From: JALOLV01 sp046295175
GTDB taxonomy: Bacteria > Bacteroidota > Bacteroidia > Cytophagales > Spirosomataceae
Assembly: GCA_046295175.1 (NCBI GenBank)
Contig: JBKBNY010000004.1
Coordinates: 124,001-188,000, forward strand
Reading direction: 5' to 3'
DNA length: 64,000 nt
A model generated the notes under the pieces. It was given only the letters and a program-made list of their open reading frames with translations, was not told the DNA's origin and made no database searches. The position numbers and the translations under genes are program-made. This document shows, one piece after another, positions 9,847 through 19,097 of this stretch. Each line of letters starts with the position of its first letter. The stretch's first letter is position 1.

Positions 9847-10051
9847 TATATAATTTGTAAGTTATTTACTTTGAGATTGTTCGGGTTGAGAAGTGTAAAT
9901 GACACGGTCAGAATTATAACTTTTCAAAGAATTGATTGAATAAATTAATATTTTCGAGCATGATTTACTCATTTTTTACCTGAAATACTGATTTGATTTT
10001 AGCTCAAATAATATAATTTAAAAAATAATAAGTAGTATTTTTTTATGCAAT

Positions 10052-10078
10052 CGTTATCGGTAACGTTTCCGACGAAAC
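10052..10078. promoter_or_regulatory. Palindromic operator for the LacI-family regulator
   Basis: Within the 331-nt divergent gap (9847-10177) lies cgttatCGgtaacg at 10052-10065, a 14-bp palindrome with one mismatched pair and a central CG, the usual architecture of LacI/GalR operators. A second, weaker inverted repeat (gtttc/gaaac, 10065-10078) abuts it. No other gene or clear -7 element was recognised in the gap, which is otherwise AT-rich. It probably controls kduD and the downstream operon, and perhaps the regulator itself. Confidence 0.6.
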
Positions 10079-10177
10079 CAATTTTAGCTCTGATTTGATT
10101 CGTAAATATTCTTTGAATAATTTTGCGATAGTTTTAAAGATTTTGACTAACCTTTGTATTAATCCAAGAATTTAAGA

Positions 10178-11179
10178 TTGGAACCTATAACAATAAAAGA
10201 TATTGCCAAGGCATTGAATATCTCAACATCGACTGTTTCGAGAGCATTGCGAGGAAGTTATGAGATAAATCCCGAAACGAAGAGATTGGTCATTGAATAT
10301 GCCGAGAAAATGAATTACCGCCCAAACCCGATTGCTCTTAGTCTAAAAGAGAATCGAAGCAGGGCTATTGGTGTTATAGTTCCCGAAATCGCTAACAACT
10401 TCTTTTCTCAAACCATCAACGGTATTGAAGCCATCGCTTACAATCGCGGGTATCATGTAATCATTTTTCAGAGCCACGAGTCTTTTGAAAGAGAGGTTGT
10501 CAATGTTCAGCATGCACTTTCTCGCAAAGTTGACGGACTATTGATTTCGCTTTCGGGCAAAACCCAAGATATTTCGCACCTCAAAAATGCACAAGAAAGC
10601 GGCATGCCAGTAGTAATGTTTGATAGGGTTTCAAATGATATGTCAACCCACAAAGTGATTGCTGATAATTTCGACGGAGGTTTTCAAGCAACCGAACACC
10701 TCATCAAAAAGGGTAAAAGGAGGATTGCTTACCTTGCTTCGATGCCAAATTTATCGAATAACAAATCCCGACTGGAAGGTTATAAAGCAGCTTTAGAAAA
10801 AAACGGAATCGAATTTGATGATTCTTTGGTAAGATTCTGTGGATTTTATTTTGATGATACACGAAAAGAAATCAATGATTTGCTCGATAATCACTCGCCA
10901 GATGCCTTTTTTGCAGTGAGTGATAGAGTCGCATTGGATTGTATCACTGCTGTGCGTGCCAAATACCCAGAGAACCCAGAAAAGATTGATTTTGTGGGAT
11001 TTACAAACCTAAAGGTTGCCCATCTGCTTTTTCCACCGTTAACAACCATTGTTCAGCCAGCATTAGAAATTGGTCAAAATGCAACCGAGCTTTTGCTTGA
11101 TTTGATTGAATCAAAAAATAAAACGGGTAATTATCAAACGATAAAATTACCCGTCAAATTAGAAAACCATTCGATTTAA
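10178..11179 (+). CDS. LacI/GalR-family transcriptional regulator of the pectin locus
   Basis: A 333-residue regulator. The N-terminal helix-turn-helix reads IKDIAKALNISTSTVSRAL with hinge-helix region YRPNPIALSL near 50-60, followed by a periplasmic-binding-protein-like sensor domain (about 62-330, e.g. IGVIVPEIANNFFSQ and VDGLLISLS). The start is TTG at 10178: an in-frame stop lies at 10160-10162, no ATG lies between, and the resulting N-terminus matches the family. It diverges from kduD and converges on the T9SS gene (9 nt between the stop codons). By context it probably senses a uronate catabolite such as KDG or a KduI/KduD intermediate; the ligand is inferred. Confidence 0.9.
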   Translation: MEPITIKDIAKALNISTSTVSRALRGSYEINPETKRLVIEYAEKMNYRPNPIALSLKENRSRAIGVIVPEIANNFFSQTINGIEAIAYNRGYHVIIFQSHESFEREVVNVQHALSRKVDGLLISLSGKTQDISHLKNAQESGMPVVMFDRVSNDMSTHKVIADNFDGGFQATEHLIKKGKRRIAYLASMPNLSNNKSRLEGYKAALEKNGIEFDDSLVRFCGFYFDDTRKEINDLLDNHSPDAFFAVSDRVALDCITAVRAKYPENPEKIDFVGFTNLKVAHLLFPPLTTIVQPALEIGQNATELLLDLIESKNKTGNYQTIKLPVKLENHSI

Positions 11180-11188
11180 TCAATCAAA

Positions 11189-13576
11189 TTATTCTATGCT
11201 GATAACTTTGCTAACCTTTCGGTTTTTGGTGGTCAATCTCAGAATATAATTCCCTGATTTTAAATCCTTTATATCAATATTATTAGATTTATTATTAGAA
11301 TTCTGCTTTATGATTCGCCCCGAATAATCGTAGATTTGGTACGAAAAATCTTCTTTCAAATCAACCAAAATTTGTTCTTTTGCAGGGTTAGGATAGATTT
11401 TTATCGACCCAAAAGATTCATCATCTGTACTCAAAATTAGATTGATTTTTACCTCGGTTGTAGCAGTTGCCGAGCAGGTTAAAGCTTGGGTTTTGTTTGA
11501 AACCGTTACGGTATAGATACCCCCATTTTGAGGTGTTGCGGCACTAATCGTTGGAGATTGTACATTTGAAGTAAACCCATTAGGACCTTTCCATTCATAA
11601 ATATTTCCACCCGAAGATGTCAATTTTATTTCTTCGCCCTCAAGAAAAGGCCCTGCGTTATTCGCCGCAGCCGCCGGTTGAAGCACCACACCAATCTTGA
11701 TGACATTCGATTTCAAAGACTCTTTGCCATTCTGAATACAAGTGGCCCAAAATTCGGTTTCACTATTTATCGTAATACTTATTGGGTTCACCGTACTGTT
11801 GTCCATCCATTTAACAGTTCCTCCGCAAGCAGAAGCTAAAACCTGAACTTTACTTCCTGAACAATAAACACTTTGACCTGATGAAATAATCGGCGGAATT
11901 GGGGCTTCCAAAATTCTAACCTGATATTTTTCAGACTCAGTTATTGGGGACGAAGAAACTACTTCTAAAAGAAAATCGGCTCCAATTATATCACTCGGAA
12001 TCTTAACATTAATTGGGTTTGATTCACTGCTACCAAGTACCCTAACCAATCTAAACTGACGATTCAATAAATTGACTGTAAATACATTACCTGGCAAAAA
12101 ACCATCTCCTCCGAGTTGTAATTTAACATCAATACTTTCGTTAACCGAAAACTCTCTTTTGGTTGAAGTATCAATTACAATAGTACTTTTTATACCCAAA
12201 GTACCATCATTATTGAATTTATTGACGAATAAATCAAATGTTTTTAAATCGCCATTCGTAGCCGATGCACCAAAAATTGCAATACATCCACCCTTCGGAT
12301 GAGCCAGTAAACGGTAATCAGTAAAGCCACTCCAACCCTCCATCACTTTTCCATTTTCACCAAAAACAAGATTTCCCTCTTTATCAATTCTTTGAACTGT
12401 GTAATTCGCTCCACCGCTACCATTATCAGTAAACCAAAGCGTAAATACTCCATCGGCACCATCGGCAACTAATTTATTGGGCAGAAATAATCCTGGATTT
12501 GCTTTTACAACTTCTTTTTGCCAAACAATCGAACCATCGGCTCTAAACCTCGCAGCTCTGAATTCTCTAACAGGCGACACATCCCTAATCCACGTGGCAA
12601 TTCCACCACCGTCTGACAGCGGAACAACTTGAATATCAAACGAAACATTATCGCCAAAAACAAAACCGTTTGTTCCCCACAGAAAACGTCCATCATTACT
12701 TATTTTTTGTGAAAATACTTTTTTCGCACCACCGTTTGTTTCTGTTCGACCGATATACGTATTGTAATCTGAATCAAACTTGAACATATCTATGCGATGT
12801 GAGCCACTTTGGGGAATCAAATTTGGGGTTTTTACTATACTTTTAGGTGTCGAAATCGGGCCTTTGTAGTAGCTGTAAGAATTATCGGTTTCGCGAGCAA
12901 TCAATATAATTTGGTTTTTCTTATCATCAAATCCGCCTTTTATATCCCTTTTTTCAAGTAAAAAATAATCCTCGCTTCTTGCATTATTTGATGCTACCTC
13001 TGCCAAATAAACAAAACTGTATTCATTGCCTACATCGTGTCTGTTGAAGAGAATCTTGTAGGAGTTATTCTGAAAAATAACATCCAATAATTCATTATTT
13101 TCATCTGTAGAACCCAACGATAAATTAGATGCCTTAAAACCTCCATCCCATTTTGTAACACCCTTACTATCAATATGTTGCAAAAACAAATATGCAATTT
13201 GGGTATTCGAGGTATTGTAGTAATTATGCCATAGAATCAATGCACCACCCAGACCATCTGGTTTAATAATTTTTGGGGTAAATCTCAGATTCAAATTATA
13301 GTTATCGGCCAAAACACCTACTCTCACGCCATCTTTACCCCATTGTGGAGAGCCTAAAGAATTAAGTTTTTGGGCAAAAAGTTCGGTTTTGTTGTTTCGG
13401 AAATCGGTCCAGACATAGTAGGAATTCCCGAGCGAATCGGTTGAAAACTTAGCATCTCGCTGCAATTCATTGGCAGCCGAAACAAGATTTGCGGGCTTTG
13501 AAGTCGATGTCCACTGAGCAAAAGTACACTGAATAGCAAGTACAAAAGCTATTGTAAAATAAGATTTAATTTTCAC
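11189..13576 (-). CDS. Secreted protein with T9SS C-terminal sorting domain
   Basis: A 795-residue exported protein of unknown function starting at a GTG. It has a signal peptide ending in TFAQ; a long N-terminal half of repeated beta-propeller-like units (e.g. STDSLGNSYYVWTDFRNN and LGSPQWGKDGVRV); a middle Ig/PKD-like part around 560-700 with GNIYEWKGPNGFTS and GGIYTVTVSN; and a C-terminal type A sorting tail of about 75 residues beginning near IKIYPNPAKE, with YDYSGRII and SGNYILRL. Such tails direct proteins through the type IX system to the surface or medium. It does not look part of the pectin operon. No catalytic motif was recognised. Confidence 0.8.
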   Translation of the reverse strand: MKIKSYFTIAFVLAIQCTFAQWTSTSKPANLVSAANELQRDAKFSTDSLGNSYYVWTDFRNNKTELFAQKLNSLGSPQWGKDGVRVGVLADNYNLNLRFTPKIIKPDGLGGALILWHNYYNTSNTQIAYLFLQHIDSKGVTKWDGGFKASNLSLGSTDENNELLDVIFQNNSYKILFNRHDVGNEYSFVYLAEVASNNARSEDYFLLEKRDIKGGFDDKKNQIILIARETDNSYSYYKGPISTPKSIVKTPNLIPQSGSHRIDMFKFDSDYNTYIGRTETNGGAKKVFSQKISNDGRFLWGTNGFVFGDNVSFDIQVVPLSDGGGIATWIRDVSPVREFRAARFRADGSIVWQKEVVKANPGLFLPNKLVADGADGVFTLWFTDNGSGGANYTVQRIDKEGNLVFGENGKVMEGWSGFTDYRLLAHPKGGCIAIFGASATNGDLKTFDLFVNKFNNDGTLGIKSTIVIDTSTKREFSVNESIDVKLQLGGDGFLPGNVFTVNLLNRQFRLVRVLGSSESNPINVKIPSDIIGADFLLEVVSSSPITESEKYQVRILEAPIPPIISSGQSVYCSGSKVQVLASACGGTVKWMDNSTVNPISITINSETEFWATCIQNGKESLKSNVIKIGVVLQPAAAANNAGPFLEGEEIKLTSSGGNIYEWKGPNGFTSNVQSPTISAATPQNGGIYTVTVSNKTQALTCSATATTEVKINLILSTDDESFGSIKIYPNPAKEQILVDLKEDFSYQIYDYSGRIIKQNSNNKSNNIDIKDLKSGNYILRLTTKNRKVSKVISIE

Positions 13577-13654
13577 TTCTTGATGGGTTTATTGTAGGAA
13601 AGTAATGATAATAAAGTTTGTGGATGAAAATTGGTAGTAAGGTTATCTCAAACC

Positions 13655-14053
13655 CTACAACAACTTACTGATTTTGTGAATATCTTTCTTCTGTGGATTG
13701 ATTTCGTAATCAAAACCATTTTGAACTTTTAGGTTATAATCAAAGAACTCAATAGCTCTCTGCAAATTTTGGCGATTGATAGAGATAAAGTATGGTTGGC
13801 GACCTTCTCGACGAACCAATCGAGCATCTAATTTAAAAATTGTTCCTTCTGGATAATTACCAATCAATTTTGAAGGACAACTCACTTTCAAGCATGGCGG
13901 AATCTGCTGCCCCTTAATAGTATTAAGTCGCATCCGATTTCGAGAGCTATCATAATAAGATTCAGCAAAAATGTCTAAAAAGAAAATTTTGTTAAGTTCA
14001 GGTACTTCATCAACCAACGAAAGCTGCATTATTTTAAGCCTTTTATTAATCAT
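13655..14053 (-). CDS. Conserved hypothetical protein, 132 residues
   Basis: A soluble protein of unknown function without signal peptide or membrane segment. ATG codons at 14053 and 14029 are both possible; the second gives MQLSLVDEVPELN. It is rich in basic and aromatic residues (KLDARLVRREGRQPYF) and has a proline-cysteine stretch (QQIPPCLKVSCPSKL) whose two cysteines could bind a metal or form a disulphide. It is transcribed alone, divergent from prs. No family was recognised. Confidence 0.55.
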   Translation of the reverse strand: MINKRLKIMQLSLVDEVPELNKIFFLDIFAESYYDSSRNRMRLNTIKGQQIPPCLKVSCPSKLIGNYPEGTIFKLDARLVRREGRQPYFISINRQNLQRAIEFFDYNLKVQNGFDYEINPQKKDIHKISKLL

Positions 14054-14241
14054 AATTCAATATTTTAGTAATCCAAAACGTCAAATAATATCACAGCAAG
14101 TGAAAAAGAAAAGCCAAAAATCAGACCAATTGTTTGATAATCAATCAAAAACAGGTATCATAGCAAAGCACTTTTCTCAATTATTTACATTGGGAAGCAT
14201 AAAATATTTTAGCGAATGTAGCAATTTCTTTTAAATTGTCG

Positions 14242-14249
14242 TAATTTTG
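14242..14249 (+). promoter_or_regulatory. Bacteroidota -7 element for prs
   Basis: TAATTTTG fits the TAnnTTTG consensus about 107 nt before the prs start, leaving a leader of roughly 100 nt. No good -33 TTG is seen at the right spacing. The rest of the 302-nt gap 14054-14355 shows no gene or strong structure. Confidence 0.45.
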
Positions 14250-14355
14250 CGGAAAATTTAAAAACAGAGTTTGAAAGTTTAAAGGTTTCGATACACCTAA
14301 GTTGAGTTACTTATTGGATAATTGAAACACTGAACCTTAAAACTCGAAACTTTTC

Positions 14356-15306
14356 ATGGCTGAAGTTAAGATTTTTTCGGGTACTCAATCACGTTATTTA
14401 GCAAGCCGAATCGCCGATTATTACGGTAAAGATTTAGGGCAAATCAGTGTACAACGCTTTGCCGACCAAGAGATTTCGGTGAGTTTTGACGAATCAGTTC
14501 GTGGTTGCGATGTTTTCTTGGTTCAATCTACCTTTCCACCTGCCGATAATATCCTCGAACTACTCATGATGATTGATGCCGCTCGTCGTGCATCGGCTCA
14601 CTATGTAGTTGCTGTTTTGCCTTATTACGGATACGCTCGTCAAGACCGTAAAGACAAACCAAGAGTGGGTATTACCGCAAAGTTGATAGCAAATATGCTG
14701 ACAGCTGCGGGTGCCGACCGAGTAATGTGTATGGATTTACACGCAGGTCAGATTCAAGGTTTTTTTGATATACCAGTTGACCACCTCGAAGGAACTTCAA
14801 TTTTTGTTCCGTATCTAAAGGCACAACAATTTACAAATCTAAAGTTTGCTTCGCCAGACGTTGGAGGTGTGGCAAGAGCCAGAAAAATAGCGAGTTACTT
14901 CAATGCCGATATTGTAATTTGCGATAAACACCGCAAAAAAGCCAATGAGATTGCTTCTATGCAACTGATTGGGGATGTTGAAGGAAGCGATATCGTTTTG
15001 GTGGATGATTTGATTGATACCGGTGGTACAATGTGCAAGGCCGCAGAATTAATCATGGAAAGAGGTGCAAAATCGGTTCGTGCGATTTGTACACACCCAG
15101 TGATGTCGGGCAAAGCACACGAAAACATCGAAAATTCGGTCTTGGCAGAATTAATCGTAACGGATACGATTCCTTTGAAAAAACCGAACGACAAAATTAA
15201 AGTTCTTTCGGTTGCCGAATTATTCGGAAAAGCAATCGGACGAATCCGTGACAATGGCTCTATTAGCACATTATTTATAAATTATCAGCAGAATTTAGGT
15301 CTGTAA
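14356..15306 (+). CDS. prs: Ribose-phosphate pyrophosphokinase
   Basis: A 316-residue PRPP synthetase, typical length for class I enzymes. It transfers pyrophosphate from ATP to ribose-5-phosphate, making PRPP for purine, pyrimidine, histidine, tryptophan and NAD synthesis. Visible features are the start region KIFSGTQSRYLASRIADYYG, the catalytic flexible-loop region YARQDRKDKPR, the MDLHAGQIQGFF block, and the PRPP-binding motif VLVDDLIDTGGT near 215-226. It is cytoplasmic and hexameric in characterised relatives. The ribosomal protein L25 gene follows 77 nt downstream on the same strand, a common pairing that suggests one operon. Confidence 0.97.
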   Translation: MAEVKIFSGTQSRYLASRIADYYGKDLGQISVQRFADQEISVSFDESVRGCDVFLVQSTFPPADNILELLMMIDAARRASAHYVVAVLPYYGYARQDRKDKPRVGITAKLIANMLTAAGADRVMCMDLHAGQIQGFFDIPVDHLEGTSIFVPYLKAQQFTNLKFASPDVGGVARARKIASYFNADIVICDKHRKKANEIASMQLIGDVEGSDIVLVDDLIDTGGTMCKAAELIMERGAKSVRAICTHPVMSGKAHENIENSVLAELIVTDTIPLKKPNDKIKVLSVAELFGKAIGRIRDNGSISTLFINYQQNLGL

Positions 15307-15383
15307 GTCGTATTTAAAATCCTCAAAATACGATTCCATTAATAAAAAAGCTTTTTAAGAGGATAAAAAGCAAACCAATCAAA

Positions 15384-15941
15384 ATGAAAAAAACTGAGAT
15401 TGTAGGGTTTAAAAGAGCGAATCTCGGACGTTCTGCCTCACAAGAATTGAGAGCACAAGGAAATGTTCCGTGCGTATTGTATGGTGGCGAAGACCAAATT
15501 TCTTTCTATGCACCAGCATATTTGTTCCGTCCGTTGTTGAATACTCCAGATGCTTATGAAGTAATCCTCAACATTGAAGGAACAGAATACACGGCTATTC
15601 TCCAAGAAACACAGTTCCACCCAGTAAATGACCAATTGATTCACGCCGACTTCTTGTTAATCAACCCAGATAAGGTGATTAAAATCGAAGTTCCAATCAA
15701 ATTGCAAGGTGTTTCTTTAGGTCAACAAAAAGGTGGTAAGTTGGTACAAATGTTACGTAAATTGCGTATCCAAGGTCCAGCTAAAAACATCCCAGAATTT
15801 ATTTCTTTAAATATCGAAGAATTAGATTTAGGAAAATCAATAAAAGTTGGTGCAATTCAACTCGAAGGTGTTAAAATTTTAGTTCCTGCGGCTAACCCAG
15901 TTGCTACAATTACGATACCTCGTGCATTGCGTGGACAATAA
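15384..15941 (+). CDS. rplY: 50S ribosomal protein L25 (CTC form)
   Basis: A 185-residue L25 of the long CTC type: the N-terminal L25 beta-barrel (about 1-90, with GVNVPCVLYGG-like wording NVPCVLYGGEDQ and IHADFLLI) binds 5S rRNA, and the C-terminal TL5-like domain (about 95-180) includes VPIKLQGVSLGQQKGG. The function is stabilisation of the central protuberance of the large subunit. It lies downstream of prs and ends in a strong intrinsic terminator 31 nt later. The start ATG at 15384 gives the standard N-terminus (KKTEIVGFKR). Confidence 0.95.
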   Translation: MKKTEIVGFKRANLGRSASQELRAQGNVPCVLYGGEDQISFYAPAYLFRPLLNTPDAYEVILNIEGTEYTAILQETQFHPVNDQLIHADFLLINPDKVIKIEVPIKLQGVSLGQQKGGKLVQMLRKLRIQGPAKNIPEFISLNIEELDLGKSIKVGAIQLEGVKILVPAANPVATITIPRALRGQ

Positions 15942-15971
15942 TAAAACGATTCAAAGTTTAGCTAATAGACC

Positions 15972-16004
15972 AAAGAGAGCCTCTGACGAGGCTCTCTTTT
16001 TTTT
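15972..16004 (+). terminator. Intrinsic terminator of prs-rplY
   Basis: A perfect 9-bp stem (15975-15983 with 15988-15996, extendable by A-T pairs) with a TGAC loop, followed by eight T residues at 15997-16004. Confidence 0.9.
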
Positions 16005-16182
16005 GTTTAGATTCGATAAAATCCCAAAAGCCAAATCTACATTATCTAATAATTCATCGACTCGCATATTACCTACGTCTGCTAAAAATAATGTTTCATC
16101 ATTTTGCGTTTTAATAATATTTAGTATTAATTTCGTACAACAAATTTTGCTAACCACAAAATACCTAACATTTAAGAAGATA

Positions 16183-17331
16183 ATGATAAAAGAAAAACCA
16201 ATGAATGAGCTACCCTTGATGGGTACTCAGGAGGGTATTGTATTGTTTCATCCTAACATACCTAAAAACGCCTCATTTGCAGTAAGTGAAGTACTAAGCA
16301 CTCGATGGATTGGACAAGGGCCAAAAGTAGATGAATTTGAAAGAAAATTTGAAGAAAAATTCACTGCTCCTTGCAAATGCCTTGCAGTTGGCTCAGGTAC
16401 TGATGCACTACACCTTTCGTACCTACTTGCCGATTTAAAACCTGGTGATGAAGTCATTGCTCCTGTTTTTACGTGTACGGCTACCAATATCCCATTTTTA
16501 TACATGGGTGTTAAAATCGTATTTGCCGATGTTGACCAAAACCTCAACATTGATGTAAAACACGTTGAAAAACTCATTACTGAAAAAACAAAGGCAATCG
16601 TTTGCGTACATTACGGTGGATTGCCTTGCGACATGGACGAGTTATGGGAATTGGGAAGAAAACACAACATCGCTATCATCGAAGATGCGGCTCATGCTGT
16701 GGGTGCAAAATATAAAGGCAAATACATCGGAGGTCAGAGCGATTTTACGATGTTCTCTTTTCAAGCAATCAAGCACATTACAACTGGCGACGGTGGGATG
16801 CTTGTTGTAAAAAATCCTGAGTTGGTTGAAAAAGCAAAAAGGTTACGTTGGTTCGGAATTGACCGTAGTAAAAAACAAAATGGCATTTGGGAGAATGACA
16901 TTACTGAAATTGGTTACAAATATCAAATGACCGATATTTCTGCGAGTATTGGTTTGGCAGCCCTCGAAGAATTCGACGAGCATTTAGCACACCGCCAAAA
17001 TCTCTATAAAATTTATTGTGATTTACTACAAAATATTGAAGGTATTCGGGTAATTGGTAGCGAATACACCGACCGCGAACACGCTGCTTGGTTGCTCACT
17101 GCCGAAGTTGATAACCGTGAAGGGTTAATGAAACACCTCCGAAACCACAATATTGAGTCGGCTCAAGTGCATTATCGAAATGATAGATACAGTATTTTTG
17201 GTGGCAGAACCGTTGGGCAATTCCCGAAAATGGATGCAATAGAAGAACGTTATATCGTATTGCCACTTCATGCAAAAGTAACGGTTGAGGATGTTTATTA
17301 CATTGCCCATGTTTTGAAAAAAGGTTGGTAA
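16183..17331 (+). CDS. DegT/DnrJ/EryC1/StrS sugar aminotransferase
   Basis: A 382-residue PLP-dependent aminotransferase of the type that aminates nucleotide-linked keto-sugars. The frame is open further upstream, but the ATG at 16183 (IKEKPMNELPLM) is past the rplY terminator and gives a normal family length. Seen are the cofactor-binding AVGSGTDALHLSY, the IIEDAAHAVGA block and the internal-aldimine lysine region SFQAIKHITTGDGGM. It opens a three-gene set with a GT2 glycosyltransferase (16 nt downstream) and a methyltransferase, so it probably makes an amino-sugar for a surface glycan. The exact sugar cannot be read from the sequence. Confidence 0.88.
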   Translation: MIKEKPMNELPLMGTQEGIVLFHPNIPKNASFAVSEVLSTRWIGQGPKVDEFERKFEEKFTAPCKCLAVGSGTDALHLSYLLADLKPGDEVIAPVFTCTATNIPFLYMGVKIVFADVDQNLNIDVKHVEKLITEKTKAIVCVHYGGLPCDMDELWELGRKHNIAIIEDAAHAVGAKYKGKYIGGQSDFTMFSFQAIKHITTGDGGMLVVKNPELVEKAKRLRWFGIDRSKKQNGIWENDITEIGYKYQMTDISASIGLAALEEFDEHLAHRQNLYKIYCDLLQNIEGIRVIGSEYTDREHAAWLLTAEVDNREGLMKHLRNHNIESAQVHYRNDRYSIFGGRTVGQFPKMDAIEERYIVLPLHAKVTVEDVYYIAHVLKKGW

Positions 17332-17347
17332 TCAAAAAATGTAACGA

Positions 17348-18253
17348 ATGAACTTTAAGATTCATAAGGTAAACCTTGATTTTGAGCCAGTTTTTTCGAT
17401 TTTAGTGCCATCTTGGAACAACCTCGACTACCTGAAATGCGTCATTGGTAGTATTCATAAAAACAGCAGATACAAGCACCAAATCGTTGTACATATCAAC
17501 GAAGGCATCGACGGAACCGAAGAATGGGTTTTGGCTCAAAAAGATTTGAGTTACACAAAAAGTGCCGAAAATAGCGGTGTTTGTTACGGGTTCAATGCGG
17601 CATCTCATTTAGCAGTTTCTGAATACCTCGTTTTTATTGATGATGACCTCTATTTGTGTCCAGATTGGGATTACTATCTTTACGAAGAAGTAAAACAACA
17701 CAAAGACGATAAGTGGTGTATAAGTAGTACAATGATTGAACCTTTCAATCGTGGGACAAAATGTATCATTCCGAATCAAGACTACGGAAGACACCCATCG
17801 GAATTTGAAGAGGAAAGATTTTTAAAAGAATACAATACTTTTCCTCAACCAGATTGGACTGGCAGCCAATGGTACCCGATGGTGTTACCAACATTTGTTT
17901 ATCGAGCCGTTGGTGGCTTGAGCATAGAATTTTCGCCAGGAATGTACAGCGACCCCGATTTCATGATAAAACTTTGGCATTATGGCGTAAGGTATTATAA
18001 AGGAATCAGCAAAAGCAGGGCATATCATTTTGGGAGTATCAGCACAACCCGTGTAAAACGAAATGATGGCCGAAGTCAATTTATCTTAAAATGGGGATTG
18101 AGTAGCAATACATTTTTCAAAAATTACCTTAAAATAGGCACTGATTTCAGTGGTAATCTTCCAGACCCAAATGAAGATTTTATCTTGCAATTGAAGAAAA
18201 GAATTGACCGCTGGAAAGTCAAACTAAAAAATCGGGCTATTTCTTTCAAATAA
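17348..18253 (+). CDS. GT2-family glycosyltransferase
   Basis: A 301-residue GT-A fold glycosyltransferase. The N-terminus shows the nucleotide-binding strand FSILVPSWNNLDYLKCVIGS, and the metal-binding acidic motif appears as VFIDDDLYLCPDWD near residue 100. No membrane segment follows, so the enzyme is likely cytoplasmic or peripheral. It is the second gene of the aminotransferase-GT2-methyltransferase cassette and would transfer an activated sugar to a growing glycan; donor and acceptor are unknown. Confidence 0.82.
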   Translation: MNFKIHKVNLDFEPVFSILVPSWNNLDYLKCVIGSIHKNSRYKHQIVVHINEGIDGTEEWVLAQKDLSYTKSAENSGVCYGFNAASHLAVSEYLVFIDDDLYLCPDWDYYLYEEVKQHKDDKWCISSTMIEPFNRGTKCIIPNQDYGRHPSEFEEERFLKEYNTFPQPDWTGSQWYPMVLPTFVYRAVGGLSIEFSPGMYSDPDFMIKLWHYGVRYYKGISKSRAYHFGSISTTRVKRNDGRSQFILKWGLSSNTFFKNYLKIGTDFSGNLPDPNEDFILQLKKRIDRWKVKLKNRAISFK

Positions 18254-18288
18254 TACCTAACCATAAATAATAAGTTTAATAATATCGG

Positions 18289-19068
18289 ATGGCAAAATTA
18301 GAGGACGAGATAAAATCGGTTCCACATTCAAGGATTAACGCATTAAAATTTATTCATAAGTATCTCGAAGAAGTTGATGTGAAAGGAAAAACTGTTATTG
18401 ACCTTTCGGCAGGTTCGGGTTATGTCGCGAATTTATGGCATAAAGCTGGAGCCAAAGTGAGTCCTTACGATATGTTTCCCGAATTGCTCAAAAGCGATAA
18501 TCTTAAATGCCAAAAGATTGATTTAAACGAGAAACTTCCAATTGCATCCGAATCGGCTGATTATGTTTTATTGATGGAAACCATCGAACATATTCCGAAT
18601 CAATATCAATTATTAAACGAAATTGGTAGAATTTTAAAAAAGGGTGGAATTTTGGTCTTGACCAAACCCAATAATAGCAATATCAGTAGTCGTTTTGCAA
18701 ATCTTTGGCTCGAAGCCGAACGAAGTGATATGTTTCTGCCAAATGAAAAAAGCGTAATTGGCTACGATAACGAACGAATCTACTTAGGCAGAATATTTCT
18801 CTTGGGGGCAATCAAATTACGTACCCTCGCAGGTTTGGCAGGTCTTAAAGTTCAAAAAGTTCACAAAAACCAGTTCGGAATCAGTTCTTTACTTTGGTTT
18901 ATATTGATTGGTTGGTATTATTACATTCGTACAGGCCTTACCTACTCAAAACTGAAACGTAAACTTCCTGATTATGAGCTTGAACCACTCAAAGAGCAAC
19001 ATGAATTGAATAGAAACTCTACGATTTTATTTCATAAACATCTTTGTATGACATTCATAAAACAATAA
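18289..19068 (+). CDS. Class I SAM-dependent methyltransferase
   Basis: A 259-residue protein with a methyltransferase type 11-like fold: motif I is TVIDLSAGSGYVANLW (near 36-51), followed by an acidic strand end PYDMFPE, and VLLMETIEHIPNQ with RILKKGGILVLTKPN, the usual post-motif wording. A hydrophobic stretch near 205-220 (LLWFILIGWYYYI) may bind the membrane, fitting a role on lipid-linked glycan or lipid substrate. It closes the sugar cassette and shares a bidirectional terminator with lepA. The substrate is inferred from context only. Confidence 0.82.
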   Translation: MAKLEDEIKSVPHSRINALKFIHKYLEEVDVKGKTVIDLSAGSGYVANLWHKAGAKVSPYDMFPELLKSDNLKCQKIDLNEKLPIASESADYVLLMETIEHIPNQYQLLNEIGRILKKGGILVLTKPNNSNISSRFANLWLEAERSDMFLPNEKSVIGYDNERIYLGRIFLLGAIKLRTLAGLAGLKVQKVHKNQFGISSLLWFILIGWYYYIRTGLTYSKLKRKLPDYELEPLKEQHELNRNSTILFHKHLCMTFIKQ

Positions 19069-19095
19069 GAAAAGACGACTAAAAGTCGTCTTTTC
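19069..19095. terminator. Bidirectional terminator between methyltransferase and lepA
   Basis: A perfect 12-bp stem (19069-19080 with 19084-19095) closed by a 3-nt loop, with A/T-rich flanks on both sides, sits exactly in the 29-nt gap between convergent genes. Confidence 0.85.
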
Positions 19096-19097
19096 TA

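Noticed and set aside
9985..10030. kduD promoter at the AT-rich segment
   Set aside because: The best -7-like match has 3 instead of 2 bases in the TAnnTTTG spacer, so it was not called.
13971..14234. An 87-codon plus-strand frame
   Set aside because: It runs antisense over the start of the 132-residue gene and into the prs upstream region with low-complexity composition.
15901..16182. N-terminal extension of the aminotransferase into the rplY terminator
   Set aside because: It would overlap rplY and its terminator and has no homology to the family; the ATG at 16183 fits the expected length.
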